Of a DNA stretch of 7,044 nucleotides, positions 1 through 7,044 are shown in pieces (position 1 is the first letter of the stretch; each line of letters opens with the position of its first letter). A program made the translations under genes and the position numbers. The stretch lies in the NCBI GenBank assembly GCA_955652625.1, contig CATPBM010000109.1, forward strand, positions 1 to 7,044, in the 5' to 3' direction. The notes beneath the pieces are model-generated. The model was not told where the DNA came from and did not search any database. It was given only the letters and a program-made list of their open reading frames with translations. The DNA comes from an uncultured Steroidobacteraceae bacterium. GTDB lineage: Bacteria; Pseudomonadota; Gammaproteobacteria; Steroidobacterales; Steroidobacteraceae.

Positions 1-2
1 GG

Positions 3-1440
<1,438 letters not shown>

Positions 1441-1442
<2 letters not shown>

Positions 1443-1446
1443 GGAG
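1441..1446 (+). promoter_or_regulatory. Shine-Dalgarno of ilvE, overlapping the leuA stop
   Basis: AAGGAG shares its first two bases with the leuA TAA stop and sits 5 nt before the ilvE ATG at 1452. It is close to the ideal anti-16S match and fixes the ilvE start. A ribosome finishing leuA stops on the site itself, which suggests termination-reinitiation coupling (inference). Confidence 0.85.
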
Positions 1447-1451
1447 CCTCC

Positions 1452-2411
1452 ATGCCCATCCCCGCCACGCAATTCATCTGGTTCAACGGCAAGCTCGTGC
1501 CGTGGGAGAAGGCCACGGTGCACGTACTGTCGCATGCCCTGCACTACGGCTCCTCCGTGTTCGAAGGGGTGCGCGCGTACGAGACCCCCCGCGGGGTGGC
1601 CATCTTCCGGTTGCGCGATCACACGCGCCGCCTGTTCGACTCGGCGAAGATCTATCGTATCCACATGCCCTTTTCCCCGGAGCAAGTGAACGAGGCCTGC
1701 CGCCAGGTCATCTCCTCCAACGCTCTCAAGCGCGGCGCCTACATCCGCCCGGTAGTATTCAAGGGTTACGGCGAGATCGGCGTGACGCCCAAAACCGAGC
1801 CGCCCACGGAGGTGGCGATCGCCGCCTGGGAATGGGGCAAGTATCTGCACCACGATGAAGAGGAAGCGGGCGTGGATGCGTGCGTGTCCTCCTGGCAGCG
1901 CGTCGCGCCCAACACGCTGCCGGCGCTCGCCAAGGCGGGCGGCAACTACCTCTCGAGTCAGCTGATCGGCGCTGAGGCGCGGCGCCTGGGCTTCGCCGAA
2001 GGCATCGGTCTTTCCCCCGATGGCAACCTGAGCGAAGGCTCGGGCGAGAACCTGTTCCTGGTGAAGGACGGGGTGCTGCTCACGCCGGCGCTCGCTCACT
2101 CGGTGCTCGGGGGCCTGACGCGTGACACCGTGATGCGATTCGCGCGTGAGCGCGGCATCGAGGTGCGCGAATCCGCCCTGCCGCGCGAGATGCTCTACCT
2201 CGCGGACGAGGCGTTCTTCACCGGCACGGCGGTGGAGATCACACCCATCCGCTCGGTGGACCGCATCCCCGTCGGCAACGGCAAGCGAGGACCTGTGACC
2301 GAGATGCTGCAAGGCGCGTTCTTCGGCCTGTTCTCGGGCAAGACCGCCGACAAGTGGGGCTGGCTCGATTACGTGGACATGTCCGCGCCGCGGGTCGCGG
2401 CCTCAGGCTGA
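1452..2411 (+). CDS. ilvE: branched-chain amino acid aminotransferase
   Basis: PLP-dependent fold-type IV transaminase that interconverts leucine, isoleucine and valine with their 2-keto acids, using glutamate/2-oxoglutarate; here it would perform the last step of leucine synthesis. The 319 residues are near the 309 of E. coli IlvE. Visible motifs, in order: [20 protein letters not shown] (8-27), [13 protein letters not shown] (31-43), AAWEWGKYL (124-132), [10 protein letters not shown] (146-155), [12 protein letters not shown] with the expected PLP lysine K161, SEGSGENLF (194-202), LGGLTRDTV (219-227), [19 protein letters not shown] (249-267) and the C-terminal DKWGWLDYV (300-308). The TGTA and GLTRD loops are phosphate-binding elements in the family. 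The wide match to E. coli IlvE argues against a D-amino acid aminotransferase or aminodeoxychorismate lyase. The start is ATG with AAGGAG 5 nt upstream. The stop TGA shares its last base with the leuC ATG (TGATG). Confidence 0.97.
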   Translation: MPIPATQFIWFNGKLVPWEKATVHVLSHALHYGSSVFEGVRAYETPRGVAIFRLRDHTRRLFDSAKIYRIHMPFSPEQVNEACRQVISSNALKRGAYIRPVVFKGYGEIGVTPKTEPPTEVAIAAWEWGKYLHHDEEEAGVDACVSSWQRVAPNTLPALAKAGGNYLSSQLIGAEARRLGFAEGIGLSPDGNLSEGSGENLFLVKDGVLLTPALAHSVLGGLTRDTVMRFARERGIEVRESALPREMLYLADEAFFTGTAVEITPIRSVDRIPVGNGKRGPVTEMLQGAFFGLFSGKTADKWGWLDYVDMSAPRVAASG

Positions 2412-3817
2412 TGGCGCGCGCACCGCAAACGCTCTTCGACAAGGTCTGGCAGCGTCACCTGGTAAGCCCCGAGAGCGCGGCCACCCCTGCGGTGCTCTAC
2501 ATCGATCTGCACCTGATCCACGAAGTCACCTCCCCGCAGGCCTTCACGGTGCTGCGCGAGCGCGCTCTGCGCGTGCACAGCCCCGCGCGCACGCTCGCCA
2601 CCATGGACCATTCCATCCCGACGCTCACCGCCCAGGTGTTCGGCGGCGCCCCGATCGCCATCGATTCGGCGGCGCGCCAGGTGCGTGAGCTGGAAGTGAA
2701 CTGCGCCGAGTTCGGCGTGGAGCTGCTCGGACTCACCCACGCCCAGCGCGGCATCGTGCACGTCATCGGCCCGGAGCTCGGGCTCACGCAGCCCGGCAAG
2801 ACCATCGTGTGCGGCGACAGCCACACGAGCACCCACGGCGCGCTCGGGGCGCTGGCCTTTGGCATCGGCACCACCGAGGTCGGCCACGTGCTCGCCACCC
2901 AGTGCCTGCTGCAACGCAAGCCACGCACGCTGGCCGTGAACGTGAGCGGGCGCCGGCGCGCCGGCGTGACCGCCAAGGACCTCATCCTCGCGATCATCGG
3001 CCGGCTCGGGGTTTCCGGGGGCACCGGTCACGTCATCGAGTATCGCGGTGAGGGCGTGCGCGCGCTCGACATGGACGAGCGCATGACGGTGTGCAACATG
3101 TCCATCGAGGCAGGTGCGCGTGCCGGCATGATCGCCCCCGACGAGACCACCTACGCCTACCTCCAGGGCCGGCCCCGTGCGCCGCGCGGCGCGGCATGGG
3201 AGAGCGCCCTGTCGCTCTGGCGCGAGCTGCCCACGGACGCGGGCGCGCAATTCGACCGCGAGCTCAACGTGGACGCCGCAGGCGTGGAACCCATGATCAC
3301 CTACGGCACCAACCCCGGCATGGTCATCCCGATTGGCGGGGAGATTCCGCGCCGGCCGGGGGATGCGGCGTTCGCCCAGGCGCTCGCCTACATGGGCCTT
3401 ACCCCCGGTGAGGCCATCAAGGATCAGCCGGTCAACGTCGTGTTCCTCGGCAGTTGCACCAATGCGCGCCTCTCGGACCTGCGCGCCGCGGCGCAGCTGC
3501 TGCGCGGCCGCCGCATCGCCCCCGGGCTTACCATGCTGGTGGTTCCCGGCTCGCAGCAGGTGAAGCGCGAGGCAGAGGCGGAAGGGCTCGATCGGGTGTT
3601 TCTCGAGGCGGGCGCCGAGTGGCGCGAGTCCGGCTGCTCCATGTGCTTAGGGATGAACGGCGATGTGGTGCCGCGCGGGCAGTACGCCGTCAGCACCAGC
3701 AACCGTAACTTCGAGGGCCGCCAGGGCGCGGGTGCGCGCACCCTCCTCGCGAGCCCGCTCACCGCAGCCGCCAGCGCCGTGCGCGGCCGCGTCACCGATC
3801 CGCGCGAGCTGATGTGA
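2411..3817 (+). CDS. leuC: 3-isopropylmalate dehydratase, large subunit
   Basis: Large subunit of isopropylmalate isomerase, which with LeuD converts 2-isopropylmalate to 3-isopropylmalate by dehydration and rehydration on a [4Fe-4S] cluster. From ATG 2411 it has 468 residues (E. coli 466). Three cluster cysteines are present: C349 in GSCTN and C409/C412 in GCSMC. Other aconitase-family signatures are [16 protein letters not shown] (30-45), ATMDHS (63-68), [20 protein letters not shown] (132-151), GGTGHVIE (203-210), [20 protein letters not shown] (228-247) and [11 protein letters not shown] (429-439). The frame is open upstream to 2354, but those 19 codons overlap the conserved ilvE tail and would add a non-family extension, whereas [13 protein letters not shown] matches the usual LeuC N-terminus. 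The ATG overlaps the ilvE stop by one base and has no strong Shine-Dalgarno, so coupling is likely. L413, inside the cluster motif, uses TTA, which is rare in such GC-rich DNA. Confidence 0.97.
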   Translation: MARAPQTLFDKVWQRHLVSPESAATPAVLYIDLHLIHEVTSPQAFTVLRERALRVHSPARTLATMDHSIPTLTAQVFGGAPIAIDSAARQVRELEVNCAEFGVELLGLTHAQRGIVHVIGPELGLTQPGKTIVCGDSHTSTHGALGALAFGIGTTEVGHVLATQCLLQRKPRTLAVNVSGRRRAGVTAKDLILAIIGRLGVSGGTGHVIEYRGEGVRALDMDERMTVCNMSIEAGARAGMIAPDETTYAYLQGRPRAPRGAAWESALSLWRELPTDAGAQFDRELNVDAAGVEPMITYGTNPGMVIPIGGEIPRRPGDAAFAQALAYMGLTPGEAIKDQPVNVVFLGSCTNARLSDLRAAAQLLRGRRIAPGLTMLVVPGSQQVKREAEAEGLDRVFLEAGAEWRESGCSMCLGMNGDVVPRGQYAVSTSNRNFEGRQGAGARTLLASPLTAAASAVRGRVTDPRELM

Positions 3818-4401
3818 GCGTTGCGGTCATGGAGCCCGTCGTATCGCTCGCTTCGCGCACCGTCGTGCTCCCGGCGGCGAATATCGACACCGACCAGATC
3901 ATCCCGGCGCGCTTTCTGACCACGACCACACGATCAGGCCTGGGCGCGCAGCTGTTCGCCGACTGGCGCTACGACGCCACCGGCGCGCCGCGGCCGGAGT
4001 TTGCGCTCAACCTCCCGGCTGCACAGGGCTGCCGGATTCTGGTGGCGGGTCACAATTTCGGCTGCGGCTCCTCGCGCGAGCATGCGCCGTGGGCGCTCCT
4101 CGATTACGGGTTTTGCGCGGTCATCAGCACCCAGATCGCGGATATTTTCCGCAACAACTCCCTGAAGAACGGCCTGCTGCCGGTGATCGTGGACGAGGCC
4201 ACCAGCGCCTGGCTCATCGCTCACCCCGGCGCCCTGGTCAGCCTCGACGTCGCCGCGGGTACCCTGAGGCTGCCCACGGGCGTCACGGCGAATTTTCCCC
4301 TCGAGGCTTTCGCGCGGCACTGCCTGCTCACGGGAGTCGACGAGCTGGGGTTTCTCCTGGAGCGACGCGCCGCAATCGAGGCCTACGAACGGCGCCTATG
4401 A
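3814..4401 (+). CDS. leuD: 3-isopropylmalate dehydratase, small subunit
   Basis: Small (swivel-domain) partner of LeuC; together they form isopropylmalate isomerase. From GTG 3814 it has 195 residues (E. coli 201). Signatures are [19 protein letters not shown] (17-35), [20 protein letters not shown] (81-100), which carries the substrate-binding loop of the family, and [13 protein letters not shown] (112-124). The chosen GTG overlaps the leuC stop as GTGA, the same overlap style as the next junction. An in-frame ATG at 3829 would give 190 residues and still keep every conserved motif. Neither start has a strong Shine-Dalgarno, so the exact start is uncertain by five codons. The 3' end overlaps leuB by 4 bases (ATGA). 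The function is secure. Confidence 0.96.
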   Translation: MSVAVMEPVVSLASRTVVLPAANIDTDQIIPARFLTTTTRSGLGAQLFADWRYDATGAPRPEFALNLPAAQGCRILVAGHNFGCGSSREHAPWALLDYGFCAVISTQIADIFRNNSLKNGLLPVIVDEATSAWLIAHPGALVSLDVAAGTLRLPTGVTANFPLEAFARHCLLTGVDELGFLLERRAAIEAYERRL

Positions 4402-5489
4402 AAGCGCGCGTGGCCGTGTTGGCAGGCGATGGCATCGGTCCGGAGGTCATCGCCGAAGGCTCGCGGTGTCTTGCCGCGGTGGCGCGCCTGTTTGGCCACG
4501 ACTTCGAGCTCACGGCGCTGCCATTCGGCGGCGCGGCGATCGAAAGCGAGGGCGATCCCCTGCCCAAGGAAACGCTCGCGGCCTGTCTCACCTCGGACGC
4601 GGTGCTGTTGGGGGCCATCGGCGGACCGAAGTGGTCGGCGCCGGATGCGCCGCTGCGTCCGGAAGCGGGCCTGCTGCGGCTGCGCAAGGAGCTCGGCGCG
4701 TTTGCCAACCTGCGTCCCGTCAAGGTTCACCCGGCGCTCACGGACGCCTCGACACTCAGGGCCGAGGTGGTGCGTGGCGTCGATCTGCTGTTCGTGCGCG
4801 AGCTGACCGGCGGGATTTACTTTGGCGACAAGCGCCGCGACGCCGAGGGCGCCAGCGACGTCTGCACCTACACCGTCTCGGAGATCGAGCGCATCGTGCG
4901 GGTCGCCGCGCGTCTCGCGGCGGGCCGGCGCGGACGACTGACTTCCATCGACAAGGCCAACGTGCTGGAGACCTCGCGCCTGTGGCGCGAGGTGACACAG
5001 CGCATCGTCAGCCGCGAGTTCCCGCTTCTTACGCTCGATCACATGCTGGTGGATGCCGCCGCCATGCATCTCATCCGCAGCCCGCGCGACTTCGACGTGC
5101 TGGTCACCGAGAACATGTTCGGCGACATCCTCACCGATGAGGCGTCCATGCTCGCGGGCTCCCTGGGGCTGCTGCCTTCGGCGTCACTCGGCAGCGGCCG
5201 GCGCGGCATCTACGAGCCCATTCACGGCTCCGCGCCCGACATTGCAGGACGCGGCGTCGCGAACCCCTATGGGGCAATCCTCAGCGTCGCCCTGCTGCTG
5301 CGCCATTCGCTGCAGCTGCAGGCGGAAGCCGCCGCGCTCGAGCGGGCAGTCGCCGATGCGCTCGCACAGGGCGCACGCACCGCCGATCTCGCGCCCGAAC
5401 ACGGGCGCGCACTCTCGACACGCGAGGCCGGGGATGCGGTGCTCAGCAGGCTGCGAGGGCCTGCCGCAGAGCGGGCACCGGCAAGGTAG
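4398..5489 (+). CDS. leuB: 3-isopropylmalate dehydrogenase
   Basis: NAD- and divalent-metal-dependent oxidative decarboxylation of 3-isopropylmalate to 2-ketoisocaproate, the precursor that IlvE turns into leucine. It has 363 residues, as in E. coli. AGDGIGPEV (9-17) opens the protein. The substrate and metal residues known from the Thermus enzyme are all recognisable: R96 and R106 in [16 protein letters not shown]134 and Y141 in [15 protein letters not shown]186 in [15 protein letters not shown]219 in [10 protein letters not shown], and D243/D247 in [10 protein letters not shown]. The NAD-binding stretch is HGSAPDIAG (276-284) followed by [11 protein letters not shown]. The LeuB-type REL(T)GG loop argues against isocitrate or tartrate dehydrogenase. 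The start ATG overlaps the leuD stop (ATGA) and lacks a clear Shine-Dalgarno, suggesting coupling. The last 15-16 codons lie antisense to the end of metB, and this is the last visible gene of the operon. Confidence 0.97.
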   Translation: MKARVAVLAGDGIGPEVIAEGSRCLAAVARLFGHDFELTALPFGGAAIESEGDPLPKETLAACLTSDAVLLGAIGGPKWSAPDAPLRPEAGLLRLRKELGAFANLRPVKVHPALTDASTLRAEVVRGVDLLFVRELTGGIYFGDKRRDAEGASDVCTYTVSEIERIVRVAARLAAGRRGRLTSIDKANVLETSRLWREVTQRIVSREFPLLTLDHMLVDAAAMHLIRSPRDFDVLVTENMFGDILTDEASMLAGSLGLLPSASLGSGRRGIYEPIHGSAPDIAGRGVANPYGAILSVALLLRHSLQLQAEAAALERAVADALAQGARTADLAPEHGRALSTREAGDAVLSRLRGPAAERAPAR

Positions 5490-6687
5490 CCGCGGCGCGC
5501 CTGAGCGCGTCCGCCAGGTCCGCGCGCAGATCCTCGAGCGCCTCGATTCCGATCGACAGGCGGATCAGTCCGTCGGTGAGCCCCGCCCGCTCCCGCGCCG
5601 CCGGGTCCATCGCTGCATGGGTCATGGTCGCCGGATGGGCGATGAGGCTCTCCACGCCGCCGAGGGACTCCGCCAGCGAGAAGCAGGTAAGCCCATCCAC
5701 GAAGGCGCGCACCGCCTCGTGCCCACCGGCGAGCTCGAGGGTCACGACCGCCCCGAAGGCGCGCTGCTGGCGGCGCGCCAGCTCGTGCCCCGGGTGAGTG
5801 GTGAGTCCCGGATACCACACGCGCTGCACGTTCGGCTGCTCGTCCAGCCAGTGCGCGAGGGCGTGGGCGTTGCGTCCGTGATGCTCCAGCCGCGCATGCA
5901 GGGTCCGCAGGCCCCGCAGCGTCATGAAGCTGTCGAAGGGGGCGCCGGTCAGCCCCAGGCAATTGGCCCACCACGCGAGCTGCTCGTGCAGGCCCTGCTC
6001 GCGCGCCACGATCGCCCCGCCCACGACGTCGCTGTGGCCATTGAGGTACTTGGTGGTCGAATGCACCACCAGGTCCGCGCCAAAGCTGAGGGGTTGCTGC
6101 CAGCCGGGCGAGAGGAAGGTATTGTCGACGGCGACCAGCGCCCCGCACGCGTGCCCGAGCGCGGCCACCGCGCTGATGTCAGTGATGCGCAGCAGCGGGT
6201 TGCTCGGGGTCTCGATCCACACGAGCGCCGCCGGCCGCGACAGCGCAGCGGTGAGCGCCGCCTCATCACCGAAGTCGACGAACTCCACCTGCCGCTCGCC
6301 GCGGCGCCGCCACGCATCGAAGAGCCGATAGGTGCCCCCGTAACAGTCGTGCGGCGCGACAATGCGCGCGCCCACGGGAACGAGGTACCCCACCACGGTG
6401 ATGGCCGCCATGCCGCTGGCCGTGACCACCGCGCCAGCGCCCTGCTCGAGCTCGGCGAGCGCGTTCGCGAGCAGATCGCGCGTCGGGTTGCCCGAGCGCG
6501 TGTAGTCATAGGCGCGCTTGTCCGCGAAACCGCGGAAGGCGAACGTCGAGGTCAGATGCAGCGGCGGCACGACGCAACCGGTCACGTCGTCGCACTCGAT
6601 GCCGGCACGCACCGTCTGCGTGACCTGACTCGAGCCGTTGTTGGCAGCTGTCTCCCAGGGCGCCTGGGTATGAGGGAATTTGCTCAC
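5443..6687 (-). CDS. metB: cystathionine gamma-synthase
   Basis: PLP enzyme of the Cys/Met-metabolism family that joins an activated homoserine (O-succinyl- or O-acetylhomoserine) to cysteine, giving cystathionine for methionine synthesis. It has 414 residues against 386 in E. coli MetB; the excess is mostly a ~20-residue N-terminal extension and a short tail. Motifs: [15 protein letters not shown] (37-51), [11 protein letters not shown] (61-71), [14 protein letters not shown] (111-124), ETPSNPLLR (159-167), VDNTFLSP (187-194), [16 protein letters not shown] with PLP lysine K213, [17 protein letters not shown] (237-253) and [20 protein letters not shown] (339-358). The match to E. coli MetB is strong throughout, but cystathionine gamma-lyase and homoserine sulfhydrylases share this fold, so substrate choice is inferred. 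The start is GTG 6687 with GGAG 6 nt upstream. A frame open to 6855 would translate the riboswitch and is rejected; GTG 6720 is a weaker alternative. Expression is probably controlled by the upstream SAM riboswitch. Confidence 0.93.
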   Translation of the reverse strand: MSKFPHTQAPWETAANNGSSQVTQTVRAGIECDDVTGCVVPPLHLTSTFAFRGFADKRAYDYTRSGNPTRDLLANALAELEQGAGAVVTASGMAAITVVGYLVPVGARIVAPHDCYGGTYRLFDAWRRRGERQVEFVDFGDEAALTAALSRPAALVWIETPSNPLLRITDISAVAALGHACGALVAVDNTFLSPGWQQPLSFGADLVVHSTTKYLNGHSDVVGGAIVAREQGLHEQLAWWANCLGLTGAPFDSFMTLRGLRTLHARLEHHGRNAHALAHWLDEQPNVQRVWYPGLTTHPGHELARRQQRAFGAVVTLELAGGHEAVRAFVDGLTCFSLAESLGGVESLIAHPATMTHAAMDPAARERAGLTDGLIRLSIGIEALEDLRADLADALRRAAATLPVPALRQALAAC

Positions 6688-6692
6688 TGGAT

Positions 6693-6736
6693 GCTCCGCG
6701 TTAACTTGTCTCCGGCTCACCGGATTCCTGCGGAGC
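6693..6736 (-). promoter_or_regulatory. metB Shine-Dalgarno within a sequestering hairpin (expression platform)
   Basis: Read on the - strand, GCTCCGC (6736-6730) is perfectly complementary over 7 bp to GCGGAGC (6699-6693), which contains the metB Shine-Dalgarno GGAG (6697-6694). Inside lies a second stem, TCCGG/CCGGA (6724-6720 with 6715-6711) around the loop TGAG. When folded, the ribosome binding site is buried 6 nt before the GTG at 6687. No U-tract follows, so this looks like a translation-inhibiting platform rather than a terminator. The pairing is seen directly; the switching role is inferred from the SAM aptamer upstream. Confidence 0.8.
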
Positions 6737-6773
6737 GCGCCGGCCCAGGAAGGGCAGGCTTTGTCGCGTCCAT

Positions 6774-6799
6774 CCCCTGACGTCTTATGACGACCGGGG
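6774..6799 (-). other. linker hairpin between aptamer and sequestor
   Basis: On the - strand CCCC (6799-6796) can pair with GGGG (6777-6774), and inside it CGTC-ATAA-GACG (6792-6781) forms a 4-bp stem with a 4-nt loop; a 3x3 internal loop separates the two stems. It lies between the SAM aptamer and the Shine-Dalgarno hairpin. No run of U follows, so I do not call it a terminator. It may only insulate the two domains, or take part in the switch. Confidence 0.5.
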
Positions 6800-6811
6800 C
6801 CACGCTGACCG

Positions 6812-6927
6812 CTCATCTGTCTACACCCGGAAGGCGGTGTTGCAGGAGTTGGCACCTTTCCAGGGTGGTTAAGCCTGGCGGTTGCCCCGGCGTCTAAGGG
6901 CCTTATCCCTCAGCCGGTCTCGATGAG
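6812..6927 (-). promoter_or_regulatory. SAM-I (S-box) riboswitch aptamer upstream of metB
   Basis: Binds S-adenosylmethionine and controls methionine genes in cis. On the - strand all four helices can be drawn. P1 is CTCATC (6927-6922) with GATGAG (6817-6812). P2a is CCGGC (6917-6913) with GCCGG (6891-6887), followed by the kink-turn bases TGA and TTAGA and by P2b GGG/CCC. Lower P3 is GGCA (6886-6883) with TGCC (6854-6851), and upper P3 is CCAGG/CCTGG (6878-6874, 6864-6860). P4 is ACACC/GGTGT (6840-6836, 6827-6823). Conserved S-box blocks are present: GAGGGA, GGCCC, GGGGCAACC, AAAGGTGCCAACTCCTGC and AGATGAG. The P2-loop/J3-4 pseudoknot is AGG (6903-6901) with CCT (6846-6844), a compensated version of the B. 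subtilis yitJ TGG/CCA pairing. It lies about 125 nt before the metB start, in the same orientation. The exact outer ends are uncertain by a few bases. Confidence 0.95.
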
Positions 6928-6935
6928 TGCCAAAC

Positions 6936-6964
6936 AGTGTATGGGGAGGCCGGGCGGCGTGCAA
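6936..6964 (-). promoter_or_regulatory. putative sigma70-type promoter of metB
   Basis: On the - strand TTGCAC (6964-6959) and TACACT (6941-6936) are separated by exactly 17 nt. They match the -35 and -10 consensus at 3/6 (the key TTG) and 4/6 (including TA and the final T). Transcription would begin about 7 nt downstream, near 6929, just before the first base of riboswitch helix P1, which fits a leader that starts with the aptamer. The boxes are weak, so the call rests mainly on spacing and position. Confidence 0.5.
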
Positions 6965-7044
6965 TAGCAGCCCTGAGTTGGGTGCTGTTGCCGTCGTTCC
7001 GGGTGGCAGCGACTCAGTACGGCGCGAGGCCTGCGGCGCGGCGA
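6965..7044. other. unassigned end of window with an imperfect inverted repeat
   Basis: No gene can be supported in these 80 bases. CTGAGT (6973-6978) and ACTCAG (7012-7017) are perfect complements, and inside them GCTG (6984-6987) can pair with CAGC (7007-7010), giving a discontinuous hairpin on either strand. No T-run follows on either side, so it is not a typical intrinsic terminator. A - strand frame ending at TGA 7016-7014 could be the last ten codons of a neighbouring gene, but that is too short to judge. Confidence 0.3.

Noticed and set aside
2354..2410. Upstream start for leuC giving 487 residues
   Set aside because: The extra 19 codons overlap the conserved ilvE C-terminus and would extend LeuC beyond its usual N-terminus; the ATG at 2411 fits the family and the operon's overlap pattern.
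5490..5520. GC-rich inverted repeat after the leuB stop as a terminator
   Set aside because: It is explained by alanine/arginine codons of metB on the other strand and has no following T-run.
6743..6755. Small hairpin GCCC-AGGAA-GGGC as an intrinsic terminator after the riboswitch
   Set aside because: Only four base pairs and no U-tract on the - strand; too weak for a terminator.
5053..6780. Long + strand open frame of 575 codons
   Set aside because: It runs out of frame through leuB and then antisense to metB; its Arg/Gly/Pro/Ala-rich translation has no recognisable domain and is a GC-bias artefact.
6688..6855. N-terminal extension of MetB by 56 codons from the ATG at 6855
   Set aside because: It would translate through the 3' half of the SAM aptamer and the expression platform, has no Shine-Dalgarno support, and the added residues match nothing in the MetB family. 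The GTG at 6687 has a good GGAG.

Overview
The window is very GC-rich chromosomal DNA with dense, overlapping genes. The proteins resemble those of gamma-proteobacteria: an E. coli-type cystathionine gamma-synthase, a two-subunit isopropylmalate isomerase, and a LeuA of Xanthomonas/E. coli type. I infer a high-GC gamma-proteobacterium, possibly related to Xanthomonadales or Nevskiales; this comes from remembered family sequences, not from a search.

Bases 3-5489 (+ strand) hold five consecutive genes that read as one operon: leuA (5' end cut off by the window edge), ilvE, leuC, leuD and leuB. They cover the whole leucine branch from 2-ketoisovalerate: condensation with acetyl-CoA (LeuA), isomerisation (LeuCD), oxidative decarboxylation (LeuB) and final transamination (IlvE). 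The spacing is extremely tight. The leuA stop abuts the ilvE Shine-Dalgarno, ilvE/leuC share one base, and leuC/leuD and leuD/leuB overlap by 4 bases each, so translational coupling is likely.

Bases 5443-6687 (- strand) encode MetB, cystathionine gamma-synthase of methionine synthesis. It converges on leuB, and the two coding ends overlap by 47 bp with no visible terminator.

Bases 6688-7044 hold no convincing gene but contain the metB control region, read on the - strand: a sigma70-like promoter (6936-6964), a complete SAM-I (S-box) riboswitch aptamer (6812-6927), a linker hairpin, and a hairpin with a perfect 7-bp outer stem that buries the metB Shine-Dalgarno (6693-6736). The inferred logic is that high S-adenosylmethionine stabilises the aptamer, the ribosome binding site is sequestered, and MetB synthesis falls. 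The last 80 bases hold only an imperfect inverted repeat.

The genes are ordinary amino-acid biosynthesis genes and I see no undescribed system. The most interesting parts are the S-box element with a translational expression platform in a proteobacterial-looking genome, and the leuB/metB antisense overlap.
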